This document shows, piece after piece, positions 1-31,509 of a stretch of 64,000 bases of DNA. Position 1 is the stretch's first letter, and each line of letters begins with the position of its first letter. The stretch covers positions 23,732,875-23,796,874 of the forward strand of contig OX457042.1 of assembly GCA_949752735.1 (NCBI GenBank). Reading direction: 5' to 3'. The notes under the pieces were generated by a model, which ran no database searches, was not told the DNA's origin, and was given only the letters and a program-made list of their open reading frames with translations. The DNA is from Lumbricus terrestris. Lineage: Eukaryota; Annelida; Clitellata; Crassiclitellata; Lumbricidae. Both the position numbers and the translations under genes were made by a program.

Positions 1-1584
1 TCCGTTGTCCCACCGGCAGAGCGGCCTCGCCGTGCGCCACCCGTCGCGCCTTCGGTCCTTGTCTTCTTGCCCTGTTCGTCTTTACTCTTGCGCACCATGC
101 TGCACTTGGCGGCCACTGAGCCCTCGCCACCAACGGGGACTACTGAGCGCATGCCCTGTCCCGTCGCCCACAGTGACTGAAACCATGACCATTCCAGCGG
201 CCCGAGGCCGAGGATGCGCCACGACCGTGCTCCCATCCTGGTAACAGTGAATTCCACGGAGAGACGGCTCACGCTGCGTCCACGCTACCGGGCAGAGTCG
301 AGCTGAAGCCCGGCAGCGATCGAGACCGGCAGCGGCCGAACTCCCAACTTTACCACTTAGCCTGTCCACGGAACACGCGCCGCCGCTGTGTACAAAGTAC
401 GCGGCGCGCTTCCCGAGTGCTCGCCTCACCCGTCCACCAGCCAACGGCAACAGCCGCCTTTACCGAGACTTGGCCTTCTCGGGCGCTCGGAAGAGCGTCG
501 TGGTGGTTGCTGGTCTGTTATGGGAAAACCGAGGTAAAAATAAAAGACCTGGCGGTCTTGGGGGAACAGGTATCGGGTAGCCCCGTCTCCGAAGAGACTT
601 ATTTATTGTCGCTATATTCTACTGGCGCCGTTCGCCCTAACTCAGCAGTTACGGACCTCAGGTAAAAACCCTCAATAACACTTGGTCTTTACTCTCAAAA
701 TTTACTCTGCTTCCCACGCTCCTAGTTTGCCAAAGCTACAAACTATCCTCTACCCGAGGGGAGCAACAACTCTCTACTGTACCACTTTAACTCTGATCAA
801 AACCCCAAAACTTGGTGCCCCTGCTTTACTAAATCGAGCGTATATCACCGAGGCGTCGGCTTCATGCGCACCCGTGGAGTCACCACTCTCCACCACAGAA
901 AAACCCGTAACCTTCACGTTACGCTCCAAGGACTCTCAACGATCGCTAAGACAGCAAGATCGTGAATGCAACACGTAGATTCCCTGGCAGGAAGGAGCCC
1001 AACCCAAGTCCTGCAGAATCACCAACACGTGTAGCCAAACAGTAACCGGATACTTCACCAGGGGATTTCACCCTATACAATGTAACCTTCCGCAGACCAA
1101 CGGAGCTGCGGCGTCTCCGGCCTTGTAACCGTACCCCTGAAACAGAAGATTGAACCCCGAGAGATCGATGACAGAGTTACGAACAATGACAGATCATCTA
1201 CCTGAGCTCTCACAACCGCGTATATCAGGATCGCCCAATCATGTTCAAATGGCTACAGCCAATCCTGTGAGACAGTAGAACACAACCGATTTAACTATGA
1301 ACGAATTCACGAACACAGTACGTATGGAGTAGTCGGCAACTACTCCACGTTATAAGCAACGCACCGTGTGGCAGGCTTTATTCCACCGGCAACACGCTAT
1401 GCTTTGGCTTAAACGTGGACATCGGTCTTCCGTATACAATGACCGAAACCTAAATTTTAACGAAACCGGTTTCAGTTTCTTTTCTACTAAGCCAAATGGC
1501 TACCTAACGAGAGTCAGGGTTACTCCCGCTATTTACCCACAAGTTATATTTTACGTGTACTTGTCTTGTGGCCTGTCCGCCACA
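1..1584 (-). repeat. 3' LTR (partial)
   Basis: This is a direct repeat of 6859-8442. On the minus strand it begins TGTGGCGGAC at 1584, immediately after a polypurine tract. From the 5' LTR length (1938 bp), about 354 bp of its U5 end lies beyond base 1. Agreement with the 5' copy extends through non-coding stretches, so the insertion is recent. The repeat contains 272 bp of the open frame that continues into gag in the 5' copy. Confidence 0.88.
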
Positions 1585-1600
1585 CTCTCCCCACCTTTCT
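1585..1600 (-). other. Polypurine tract (plus-strand primer)
   Basis: On the element's sense strand this reads AGAAAGGTGGGGAGAG directly before the TGTGGCGG of the 3' LTR. A purine run at this place primes second-strand synthesis in LTR elements. Its position fixes the LTR boundary at 1584. Confidence 0.85.
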
Positions 1601-3230
1601 TTGATGCGGAGCATCGTTAGGAAACATGGACAGTATTTATCAGGACCCTCCCATTTTTATGGGCCCGTCCTCTAACCTACCTACTTAGGTTCTTGGGAGA
1701 CAGCACTACCCCCTCTGTCTCCCGATCAACAAAAATGAGTCGCACATTCAGAGCACACACACACACACCAGATATGCTCTTTATTATTTCATTCGCACCA
1801 GTCATACTCAACCACCATCATCACAGTGTCAAAGATTCTCTGTCTGAATCTCGTTGTCACGAACACGACGTCCAGCAGCGTCGTACGTTGGCCAGCTTCC
1901 AACCAACTCTGAAAATAACAACTAACACAAATACATAGGCACATCGGAGTAGACTTTGCAGTCAAGGATCGACCCTACGACAGCAAATCGAACCTCCGCA
2001 ACTAGCTGGTGCTAGTAACGACAGAATAGAACAGACATTTTATCGTAATAACCAAAAATCGGAAGTTTGCACTCCGGCAAAAATCCAAGAATCCGCCGCA
2101 GATTCACGAACAGTCTTTCCTTTATCCAGCATATACTTCACGTACCGTTCATCGATGTAAACATCGGCTGCAAGATCAGGGAAACATAACCGTAACAGGA
2201 ACATCTCCAACCCGAGCTTGATTAGAGTGCGAGGAACCGTTAACCACTACGGTAATAGAGTGACTTACTTCACAATACTAACAAGGAACTTCGGCTTACA
2301 TAAGAACCCCGCCCATCGCTAACTCGTAGCGATAGCTCGATCAGGTGCGATTTCATTCCTCCAGGAACCCCGTCTCCTCTCTACAACATCACACCACGAT
2401 CGCCTACACGGCAGGATCGCAAAGATGCACAGGACTTCGACTTAAAGGAACCCCGCCCATCGCTAACTCGTAGCGATAGCTAGAACAGGTGCGACTAGCG
2501 TCCTCCCGGAGACCTCGACTTGGTTACCCCGCCCGAACGTTAACATGTAGCGTCAGCCTGCCAGGTGCGAGTCTGTTCCACCAACATTTAAACCTCGGCT
2601 TAATCACCCCGCCCACCGCTAACTGGTAGCGATAGCTCGAGCAGGTGCGAGTATCTCAATCACGCATCACTCTACCCGTATCTCGTACCACTTGCGATAC
2701 CACCATCCTCATAGGCACTCTGTCTCTTACCCGAGCTCCACTCAACCCGAAAGCCAAGGGACCTTAAGGAGAGAAAAGTTACCAACTCTGTCCACTGTCC
2801 TGGGAATATCCGTTGTTCCCACACATCACCGTCTGATAGTGATTCTACTCAACAAGGGTTATTCGTGAATTGCGTGGACAGTCCCACCGCAATGAAACGG
2901 TCAGCAAATCAAATGAAATTCAAAGGAACTTGACCAGTATCAAGGAACAATCGCCATCACGCGAGTACAAGAAAACGCAGGGCGCGTTCTCAATACGATC
3001 AGGTACCACTTTAACCCGTAACTGAAAAAGGCTACATCAAAAGGACAACAAGCACCAAGTCCACTGGCAATATATAAAACCCACCACATTGAAGCGGTGT
3101 CGAGACCCAGCTCAAGTCTCGCAACCCACAAGTACCACTGTGGCGTTCAACAAAAGGAAACCAGCAAATGTAAACAGAAATCTTTCTCGACCCCATCCAG
3201 AAACACATCGCCATTACGCGATGAATCTGG
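1601..3230 (-). mobile_element. Retroelement 3' internal non-coding region (no pol)
   Basis: About 1.6 kb lies between the stop of the gag-protease frame and the polypurine tract. No frame here shows reverse transcriptase, RNase H or integrase motifs, and only short unrelated open frames exist. It contains four hairpin modules (2300-2660). The pol region was either lost or replaced by this sequence. Confidence 0.75.
2300..2660 (-). repeat. Four hairpin modules in the retroelement tail
   Basis: Four diverged copies share CCCCGCC, then a 7-bp inverted repeat around a 5-nt loop, then CAGGTGCGA. The arms are 2315-2321/2327-2333, 2459-2465/2471-2477, 2536-2542/2548-2554 and 2615-2621/2627-2633. 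Copies 1 and 2 have perfect ATCGCTA/TAGCGAT arms. Copy 3 changes both arms (ACGTTA/TAGCGT) and keeps pairing with one G-U. Copy 4 has one mismatch. Loop length is always five. This looks like a conserved RNA structure; its role is unknown. Confidence 0.7.
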
Positions 3231-6200
3231 CTAGTCATCCATTGGGGATTGACTACCACTTCGTCGACTGGGACTTTCGACGGTATTGTCCCTCATGGAC
3301 ATAGGTAAACCTCCGAGGTGTTCACGTATTGACGGAAACCTCCGACACACCCTCTCAAGATCAAGGTCGAGAGAAGAGTCACTGTCGTCCTCTTCATCTT
3401 TCAGCCAGCTGTCACTGGTCAGCACAGGCCAGATCCTGTCCTTAGCCTGCTGCTTCCTCTCACACTTGTCTTTTTCCAAAGCGCTCCAGCTGTTACCGTT
3501 TTCCTCCGGCCGTACCGTGGGTCCAACCACGTCTTTTTCCAAAGCGTTCCAGGTGTTAACGTTTTCCTCCGGCAGTACCGTGGGTCCAACCACGACTTTT
3601 TCCAAAGCGTTCCAGGTGTTAACGTTTTCCTCCGGCAGTACCGTGGGTTGACGTGTCGTTCCTATCCTTGACGGGATCTGTCGACCGTACTCGGCCTTCT
3701 GTGTCATCGGATTCTTAGTGACTTGTAATACTGTCACTCGTTCCAACAGGCATTCAGTACTTTGCCTCACCGTGGTGTCCTCGTTTCCCACGTTCACCAT
3801 CCTGACCCAGACCACTGACTCTTTTCCAGGGATCAGGGTTCGCCCAACTACCAATCCTTTGGATAATTCCTTAGGGGTAGTGACCCAGTCCTCTGTATCC
3901 TCTCGCAGATGCGGATACACCACCGAAACCAGTACATCCATTTCACATCTGGCCGGTATTACTGTGTCGTGTCGGATCATAATTTTCCTGCACCTGAGTT
4001 CTGCAGATGTAGTTTTCAGCGGTACGTTCAGTTCACCCAGGCGAACACAATGACCAGCGAAGTTCCAGCTCGCCTGATTGGCTTCGAGCCACGACAGCCC
4101 CAAGATGACTTCCGTCACTTGGTCCGTCACCAGACAAGGCAGCGGGAAGGATTTCCTGCCAATGTGAATGGTCAACATGGCTTCACCCTCCACTCGGATC
4201 TCGCTCCCGTTCGCGGCTAGCAGTCGTTGCTCTGACGGTACCACTTTACTCCCTGGCACGAAGCATTTCGGCACCAGCGACATCTCGCTGCCTGAGTCAA
4301 GAAGACATTGACGTCTTACTCCATTCAAGCGTGTGACGATGTACGCCATACTGCTTCCTTTCACCAGTCGACTTTGTGACGGTTCTGGGAAAGGTTCAGT
4401 GCTTACCGGATCTTCAGCAGCTTCTGTCCTCAGCTGCGGACATTTCCAACGGATATGTCCCCTTTTGTGGCACAGGAAACATTCGCGGTTGTCGGGCTTC
4501 CACCAACCACCTGGTTGAAATCCTTGTCTCTGAAACGGTCCATTGTTTGTCCGGTCCGAACGATTCCATCGCTCGTAGGGTTTATTTGCCACAAACCCCG
4601 ACTCTGACTTCGGTTTGAGCTGACCGAGTTCCTTGGTCAGAGTCTCAAGTTGACGTTCCAGGTCGACCATTCGCTGATCTTGTGGATCCCCGACTATCGG
4701 AGTCGTTTTATCGAACTTGGTAGCTTTCACTCTACCATGTCTCTGCTCCACGTTACCACCAGACGTTGACTGACGACCGTATGCTTCCAACCGGACAGCA
4801 TGTTTGTACGCGGTCTCAAGATCAACCGGTTCTCTTTCGCGTACTTTTTGAGCCAAGTCTTGATTCGTCAAGGCATCAATGAAGGCATCACAAGCGATCG
4901 ACTCGACCACATCGTTGGTCGGTCCAGGATATGCGAGGACCATCAATCGCCTGATCTCCTGCACAACATTGCTCAGCGTCTCAGACTGCCCTTGTCGGTA
5001 TGTCCGTAACTTGGTTCGGAAGAGATTCGTTTGATTCTCTGAACCATACCTCGCCTTTAACTTTTCCACCAGACCCTGCCAAGACACGTTCTGCTGGGCA
5101 CCCATGTCCCACAACAATTGTGACGCCGGCCCTGTGAGAGCACACATGAGCTGGTCAGATTTTTCCCTGTCGCTCCAATTGTTACATCTGGCGCAGACTT
5201 CAAACTTGGCTAGAAAAGCAGCGATCGCTGTCTTCCCGTCATACTTTTCAAGTTTAATCCGGATCCCACGGTCTACTGGAACTCTGGTTCTCGTCTGGCT
5301 GGCAGAACGTTGACGTGTTCTGTCATCAGCGGAACTCCGTCGAGGTGAATCGCTATCATCGCTCGATTCATCCTCTGCCCCGATCCGTGATCCGACTCGT
5401 TGCTTCACACGAGTGTTAACCTGTTCTCTGCCCACTCCTCTGTCCCTGTGTCCTCTGGCCTTTACGGGAGACCGGATACTTTCACCCGACGAATTGCTAT
5501 CGTCGTCTGGCACTACTGCCACACGTCGTTGTCCTTGGTCTTTCTTCTTTAGAATAGACCGACTTGACGACGGTTCAGTACGTTGTGTCGGCACCGTGAT
5601 TTTCACTTTACGTTTTGCCCGACGCCTATGACTTTCATCATTCGTCCTTGTTCCTCTCTCATCCCGGTCCGTCTGTGTGGATGCATCGTCAGATGACACC
5701 ACTTTTCCTTTCACCCTGACTTCCGGCGGCACCAAACGTCTGACTGTCCGAGGCTCACCATGACCTGACGTTGACACTTTCAGCTCCGGTATTTCATGCA
5801 GTCTTTTCGTGTCTTTACTGACTTTGTTTTGTTTTGCTTTTTCAGGAAGTCTTACCATCGGCTGTGGCGACGACTCCTGCCTCCGTTCACGAGAAGCTGA
5901 CAAGGCCTGCACTTGCTGAGTGAGCAGAGTCAAACATTCCCGGAGAACTGACAGTTCATTCTTCACGTCGACATCCACACCATTCCCTGAGACGCTCTCA
6001 ATCGTCTCCAGTCGAGGAACATGCCTGCGAGATGCACCAGCAGTCCTACTCGACCTTTCTTTCACGGAGAGTACCTCCACACATCGCTCAGGTAACCGGT
6101 ACACATCCCTGTCAGGACAAGACGGGACTACACGTTCAGAAAACATGGGTCTGCTGTCCCGAACAGCTTCCGAAACTCGTGGAACAGAACGCAACCAGTT

Positions 6201-6413
6201 TTCAACACCAGCTACAGAAGAAGAAGTCTTAAAACGGTCGCGAACCAATTCAGCTTCAACTTCTAGATCAACAAACTCCCTTGAGTCACCAGTAGCGAGA
6301 TCAAAAGGCACAGCTACATCAGATTGAGCAAAACCACCAGCTACGTTCAAATCAGGCCAACAAATTTTTGGACGAGCGCCAAAGTACTCACAATCAGGTC
6401 GAGAAACATCCAT
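3231..6413 (-). CDS. gag-pro: Gag-protease polyprotein of the LTR retrotransposon
   Basis: The frame is intact, 1060 residues from the first Met after the primer site. A retrotransposon gag domain spans about residues 380-540 (KYDG...AFLAKFEVCA, then WQGLVEKLKARYG). A CCHC zinc knuckle (CFLCHKRGHIRWKC) lies near 643-658. A retropepsin-like aspartic protease follows with LLDSGSEMSLV near 703 and ILGLSWLE downstream. The N-terminal third is charged and probably disordered. Three 20-residue repeats around PEEN.N.W.ALEK lie near 920-980, where other Gypsy elements link protease to reverse transcriptase. The C-terminus is acidic. Gag forms the particle and packages RNA; the protease would cut the precursor. 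The frame is also open for 239 codons upstream, through the primer site into the LTR, so translation could start earlier, at Met codons at 7130 or near 6956. Confidence 0.88.
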   Translation of the reverse strand: MDVSRPDCEYFGARPKICWPDLNVAGGFAQSDVAVPFDLATGDSREFVDLEVEAELVRDRFKTSSSVAGVENWLRSVPRVSEAVRDSRPMFSERVVPSCPDRDVYRLPERCVEVLSVKERSSRTAGASRRHVPRLETIESVSGNGVDVDVKNELSVLRECLTLLTQQVQALSASRERRQESSPQPMVRLPEKAKQNKVSKDTKRLHEIPELKVSTSGHGEPRTVRRLVPPEVRVKGKVVSSDDASTQTDRDERGTRTNDESHRRRAKRKVKITVPTQRTEPSSSRSILKKKDQGQRRVAVVPDDDSNSSGESIRSPVKARGHRDRGVGREQVNTRVKQRVGSRIGAEDESSDDSDSPRRSSADDRTRQRSASQTRTRVPVDRGIRIKLEKYDGKTAIAAFLAKFEVCARCNNWSDREKSDQLMCALTGPASQLLWDMGAQQNVSWQGLVEKLKARYGSENQTNLFRTKLRTYRQGQSETLSNVVQEIRRLMVLAYPGPTNDVVESIACDAFIDALTNQDLAQKVREREPVDLETAYKHAVRLEAYGRQSTSGGNVEQRHGRVKATKFDKTTPIVGDPQDQRMVDLERQLETLTKELGQLKPKSESGFVANKPYERWNRSDRTNNGPFQRQGFQPGGWWKPDNRECFLCHKRGHIRWKCPQLRTEAAEDPVSTEPFPEPSQSRLVKGSSMAYIVTRLNGVRRQCLLDSGSEMSLVPKCFVPGSKVVPSEQRLLAANGSEIRVEGEAMLTIHIGRKSFPLPCLVTDQVTEVILGLSWLEANQASWNFAGHCVRLGELNVPLKTTSAELRCRKIMIRHDTVIPARCEMDVLVSVVYPHLREDTEDWVTTPKELSKGLVVGRTLIPGKESVVWVRMVNVGNEDTTVRQSTECLLERVTVLQVTKNPMTQKAEYGRQIPSRIGTTRQPTVLPEENVNTWNALEKVVVGPTVLPEENVNTWNALEKDVVGPTVRPEENGNSWSALEKDKCERKQQAKDRIWPVLTSDSWLKDEEDDSDSSLDLDLERVCRRFPSIREHLGGLPMSMRDNTVESPSRRSGSQSPMDD
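3471..3648 (-). repeat. Three 60-bp in-frame repeats inside gag-protease
   Basis: Three consecutive copies of a unit containing AAAGCGTTCCAGGTGTTAAC on the plus strand encode three near-identical 20-residue blocks. The first copy differs most. The length is a multiple of three, so the frame stays open. Confidence 0.8.
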
Positions 6414-7130
6414 GGAAAGATTCCCGGTTGAAAAATCAACATTCAAAGGCGGAAAAGGGACAGTGCGTACCTCAGAAGTTTTGACCCCACTTCTGGTACC
6501 ACTTTGTGGCGTCCGACCCTCACCAGACAACGCCTGCGCCACTTCTCTCTTGCCCTCGGCCGCAAGCGCCTCTGTGTGACCGGGTCGGTCCTTCTCGGTG
6601 GCCCCTGCACCATCAAGAGTCTCTGACTGCCCAAGACCCGAGAGACCCGCGCTCTTACCAGGATTGCCTGGATCTCCCGAGTCGCTGTCAGCGGCGTGAG
6701 CGCCGTCATCACTTTCACTGACGGTCGAAGAAGCACCTGATACCGACGCCTGCGACCGGGTGGGCAGCGCCGTATCGTCGGAACCGCTCTCTGCCGAGCC
6801 CGCGGTCGCCGAGTAGGCGACGTCCTGAGATGGAGGATGGCCGACTCCCAACACAGGGTCCGTTGTCCCACCGGCAGAGCGGCCTCGCCGTGCGCCACCC
6901 GTCGCGCCTTCGGTCCTTGTCTTCTTGCCCTGTTCGTCTTTACTCTTGCGCACCATGCTGCACTTGGCGGCCACTGAGCCCTCGCCACCAACGGGGACTA
7001 CTGAGCGCATGCCCTGTCCCGTCGCCCACAGTGACTGAAACCATGACCATTCCAGCGGCCCGAGGCCGAGGATGCGCCACGACCGTGCTCCCATCCTGGT
7101 AACAGTGAATTCCACGGAGAGACGGCTCAC
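6414..7130 (-). other. Open frame continuing gag upstream through PBS into LTR
   Basis: The gag frame has no stop from 7130 down to its stop at 3231. The 239 extra codons cross the primer site (6484-6501) and about 626 bp of LTR. The encoded stretch is rich in Ser, Gly, Asp and Arg. A Met near 6956 has an A at -3 and a G at +4. It may be a true N-terminal extension or a chance open frame in GC-rich LTR sequence. Confidence 0.5.
6484..6501 (-). other. Primer binding site, tRNA-Leu(UAA) type
   Basis: The plus strand reads ACCCCACTTCTGGTACCA, which equals the 3' end of animal tRNA-Leu(UAA) including CCA, from my knowledge of that tRNA. On the sense strand it starts TGGTACCAG three bases after the LTR end (CGCCACA at 6505). 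Position, spacing and 18-nt match together support it. Confidence 0.85.
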
Positions 7131-8442
7131 GCTGCGTCCACGCTACCGGGCAGAGTCGAGCTGAAGCCCGGCAGCGATCGAGACCGGCAGCGGCCGAACT
7201 CCCAACTTTACCACTTAGCCTGTCCACGGAACACGCGCCGCCGCTGTGTACAAAGTACGCGGCGCGCTTCCCGAGTGCTCGCCTCACCCGTCCACCAGCC
7301 AACGGCAACAGCCGCCTTTACCGAGACTTGGCCTTCTCGGGCGCTCGGAAGAGCGTCGTGGTGGTTGCTGGTCTGTTATGGGAAAACCGAGGTAAAAATA
7401 AAAGACCTGGCGGTCTTGGGGGAACAGGTATCGGGTAGCCCCGTCTCCGAAGAGACTTATTTATTGTCGCTATATTCTACTGGCGCCGTTCGCCCTAACT
7501 CAGCAGTTACGGACCTCAGGTAAAAACCCTCAATAACACTTGGTCTTTACTCTCAAAATTTACTCTGCTTCCCACGCTCCTAGTTTGCCAAAGCTACAAA
7601 CTATCCTCTACCCGAGGGGAGCAACAACTCTCTACTGTACCACTTTAACTCTGATCAAAACCCCAAAACTTGGTGCCCCTGCTTTACTAAATCGAGCGTA
7701 TATCACCGAGGCGTCGGCTTCATGCGCACCCGTGGAGTCACCACTCTCCACCACAGAAAAACCCGTAACCTTCACGTTACGCTCCAAGGACTCTCAACGA
7801 TCGCTAAGACAGCAAGATCGTGAATGCAACACGTAGATTCCCTGGCAGGAAGGAGCCCAACCCAAGTCCTGCAGAATCACCAACACGTGTAGCCAAACAG
7901 TAACCGGATACTTCACCAGGGGATTTCACCCTATACAATGTAACCTTCCGCAGACCAACGGAGCTGCGGCGTCTCCGGCCTTGTAACCGTACCCCTGAAA
8001 CAGAAGATTGAACCCCGAGAGATCGATGACAGAGTTACGAACAATGACAGATCATCTACCTGAGCTCTCACAACCGCGTATATCAGGATCGCCCAATCAT
8101 GTTCAAATGGCTACAGCCAATCCTGTGAGACAGTAGAACACAACCGATTTAACTATGAACGAATTCACGAACACAGTACGTATGGAGTAGTCGGCAACTA
8201 CTCCACGTTATAAGCAACGCACCGTGTGGCAGGCTTTATTCCACCGGCAACACGCTATGCTTTGGCTTAAACGTGGACATCGGTCTTCCGTATACAATGA
8301 CCGAAACCTAAATTTTAACGAAACCGGTTTCAGTTTCTTTTCTACTAAGCCAAATGGCTACCTAACGAGAGTCAGGGTTACTCCCGCTATTTACCCACAA
8401 GTTATATTTTACGTGTACTTGTCTTGTGGCCTGTCCGCCACA
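6505..8442 (-). repeat. 5' LTR, 1938 bp
   Basis: The LTR starts TGTGGCGGAC (8442) and ends GGACGCCACA (6505), giving 7-bp terminal inverted repeats TGTGGCG. A sense-strand AATAAA lies at 7460-7465 and is a candidate poly(A) signal. Weak TATA-like sites exist (TTATAA near 8209, ATATAG near 7473), but I cannot choose one. The U5 end overlaps the upward extension of the gag frame. The right border abuts a TATG microsatellite. Confidence 0.85.
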
Positions 8443-8537
8443 TATGTATGTGTGTATGTATGTATGTATGTATGTATGTTTGTATGTATGTATGTATGTA
8501 TGTGTGTGTATGTATGTATGTATGTATGTATGTATTG

Positions 8538-8568
<31 letters not shown>

Positions 8569-8641
8569 GTATGTATGTAAGCATGTATGTATGTATGTAC
8601 GTATGTACGTATGTATGTATGTACGTATGTACGTATGTATG

Positions 8642-8672
<31 letters not shown>

Positions 8673-8897
8673 TGTATGTATGTATGTATGTATGTATGTA
8701 TGTATGTATGTATGTATGTATGTATGTATGTATGTATGTATGAATGTATGTATGTATGTATGTATGTATGTATGTATGTATGTATGTATGTATGTATGTA
8801 TGTATGTATGTATGTATGTATGTATGTATGCATGCATGCATGCATGCATGCATGCCTGCATGTATGTATGCAAGTAAGTATGTGTGCATGCATGTAT
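8443..8897. repeat. (ATGT)n microsatellite
   Basis: About 450 bp of ATGT repeats with some ACGT, GTGT and ATGC variants. It is the insertion site of the LTR element. Open frames across it on both strands are artefacts of the repeat. Confidence 0.97.
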
Positions 8898-9347
8898 GAG
8901 TGGTTGTCGACAATTTATACGTCTTCGCACAAGTTCTTCTTGCAACCGTTGGAGCTTATCAAGAAAGGCAATTCAATAAATTTCGTCAAGTGTACCATCT
9001 GTGTGACTGTCTGTCTGCCTTCTTATCTTTCAACGTGTACATGTCTTCCTTCAGTTTCGTTTGCCTATGTATGCGGGCCATTATGTACTTTTCATTTAGT
9101 ATAATGTCACGCGTATTTTTCAGTCAGATCAATACACGGAGGATAGAAACGCACCCAACGTATTTCTACCTGAAAAAACTGATGAATACCATACCTAACA
9201 CCGTTCATTTGTTTGCCCATAGCAGTATTTTTATTGTTTCACTACTCGTCTCTTCTGTCCAACCTGTGTAAGGTGTGATAGCGTCGTTAATCGCCTTTGC
9301 TTTTAACACGGCGCCATTGAACGCACGAATACCAATAACCAAAGCCA
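8898..9347. other. Non-coding, nothing recognised
   Basis: Intronic sequence if the SLC6 gene continues leftward. No SLC6 TM9-TM12 exon could be read on the minus strand here. Confidence 0.6.
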
Positions 9348-9352
9348 TTATG

Positions 9353-9403
<51 letters not shown>

Positions 9404-9416
9404 GTGTGTGTGTGTT
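9348..9416. repeat. (TG)n microsatellite
   Basis: Alternating TG with a single ATGTAT interruption. Confidence 0.95.
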
Positions 9417-9610
9417 TATCTTGTCTGTTGACTCTTCTCTTTGATTTAGCTACATAGTATGTGTGTCTATCTGCTATATATATCTAGCACTTTTGCTCTT
9501 CCTAGGTGTGTGCCTGACTCTGTTGGTCCAATCTTGCACTCGACTACCTGTGTGTATGTGCGTGTGTCGGTGTATGTACATGTATTCATCGGTGTGTGCG
9601 CGTTTGTGTG

Positions 9611-9717
<107 letters not shown>

Positions 9718-9811
9718 CATCAGTCTGTAAACAAACGCGCCGCAGTCTTCATGCAATTCGTTAAGGGGTTGCTTTCTGCTTCTTATTCAATCTTATTGAC
9801 GCCTCTATTTT

Positions 9812-10037
9812 GTGGCGCGGTGGTGTAGAGTCATGTCTGGTGCATTAGAACCGGAAGGTTGCGGGTTAGAATCCACCTCAAGCCGCCTCGTAGGGACCCT
9901 GAGCAAGCCCTTCACTCGCAATTGCTCATGCGCATCGACGTGAAACTCTGATTCAGTGTCCGTGCTGTAGTCGAGAGCGCCTCCGAATAAAAATCTGGAA
10001 GGGGCGCTATAACAATTAAGTGCTCGTTCATACATAC
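9812..10037 (+). mobile_element. tRNA-derived SINE, copy 1
   Basis: The head carries an A-box-like GTGGTGTAGAG and a B-box-like GGGTTAGAATCC. The body (CTTCACTCGCAATTGCTC, GTGAAACTCTGATTCAGTGT) is shared with copies at 47310-47495 (minus) and 52195-52400 (plus). The 3' end, with GCGCCTC and GGGGCGCTATAACAA, resembles the 3' end of the local LINEs. A short CATAC tail directly abuts the SLC6 exon at 10038. Confidence 0.75.
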
Positions 10038-30836
<20,799 letters not shown>

Positions 30837-30964
30837 CTGTGAAGAGATCCAGAGAAGGAAATCATTGAAATCATTGACATCATCATTATTATTATGTTCT
30901 TAAATAACATTTTCGTGCTCTCAATCATAATTGCCCATCATGTGTGTGGCGAAAAGATAGAAAA

Positions 30965-31500
30965 GAACGGATGGATGGATGGATAGATATAGATAGATAA
31001 GTAGGTAAGTAAGCATGCAGGATGGCAGGTAGGTAGGTATAGGTAGGTAGGATGGCGGGTAGGTAGGTGGGTCGGTGTGAATGTAGGTAGATAGGTACGT
31101 AAGTAGGTAGACAGGTACGTAGGTAGGTAGGCACGTAAGTAGATAAACATATTGGTGGGTACTGGGTAGGTAGGTAGGTAAGTAGGTAGGTAGGTAGTTA
31201 GATGGGTAGATAGATAGGTAGATAGGTAGGTAGGTAGGTAGGTAGGTAGGTAGGTACGCATGCAAGTAGGTAGATGGTTGGTAGGTAGGTAGGTAGGTAG
31301 GTAGGTAGGTGGGTAGGTAGGTAGATAGGTAGGTATAGGTAGGTAGGTAGGTAGGTAGGTAGGTAGGCAGGCAGGCAGGCAGGTAGGTAGGTAGGTAGGT
31401 CGGTCGGTAGGTAGGTAGGTAGGTAGGTAGGTAGGTAGGTAGGTAGGTAGGTAGGTAGGTAGGTAGGTAGGTAGGTAGGTAGGTAGGTCGATAGATAGGT
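30965..31500. repeat. (GGTA)n microsatellite, about 530 bp
   Basis: GGTA units with GATA, GGCA and CGTA variants. The open frames are artefacts. Confidence 0.96.
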
Positions 31501-31509
31501 ACTCCTTAC

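Larger units (their letters stand above)
1..8442 (-). mobile_element. LTR retrotransposon, gag-protease only, 3' LTR truncated by window edge
   Basis: The element reads on the minus strand from 8442 leftward. Bases 1-1584 repeat 6859-8442 with an offset of 6858 and look identical wherever compared. The order is 5' LTR, 3-nt spacer, primer site, gag-protease frame, non-coding tail, polypurine tract, 3' LTR. No reverse transcriptase, RNase H or integrase is found in any frame, so it is non-autonomous. The right flank is a TATG microsatellite; the left flank lies outside the window, so a target duplication cannot be tested. Gag plus CCHC plus DSG protease is the Ty3/Gypsy style (known of the family). 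A tandem arrangement of two elements cannot be excluded without sequence left of base 1. Confidence 0.88.

Noticed and set aside
1..450. Independent small genes in the first kilobase
   Set aside because: These frames repeat exactly in 6859-7310 and belong to the LTR.
1..1584. Second tandem element rather than a 3' LTR
   Set aside because: A polypurine tract at 1585-1600 and inverted LTR ends at 6505/8442 fit one element; still untestable without sequence left of base 1.
8362..8945. Long open frames of YVCM/IHTY repeats
   Set aside because: They are the translation of a TATG microsatellite in several frames and on both strands.
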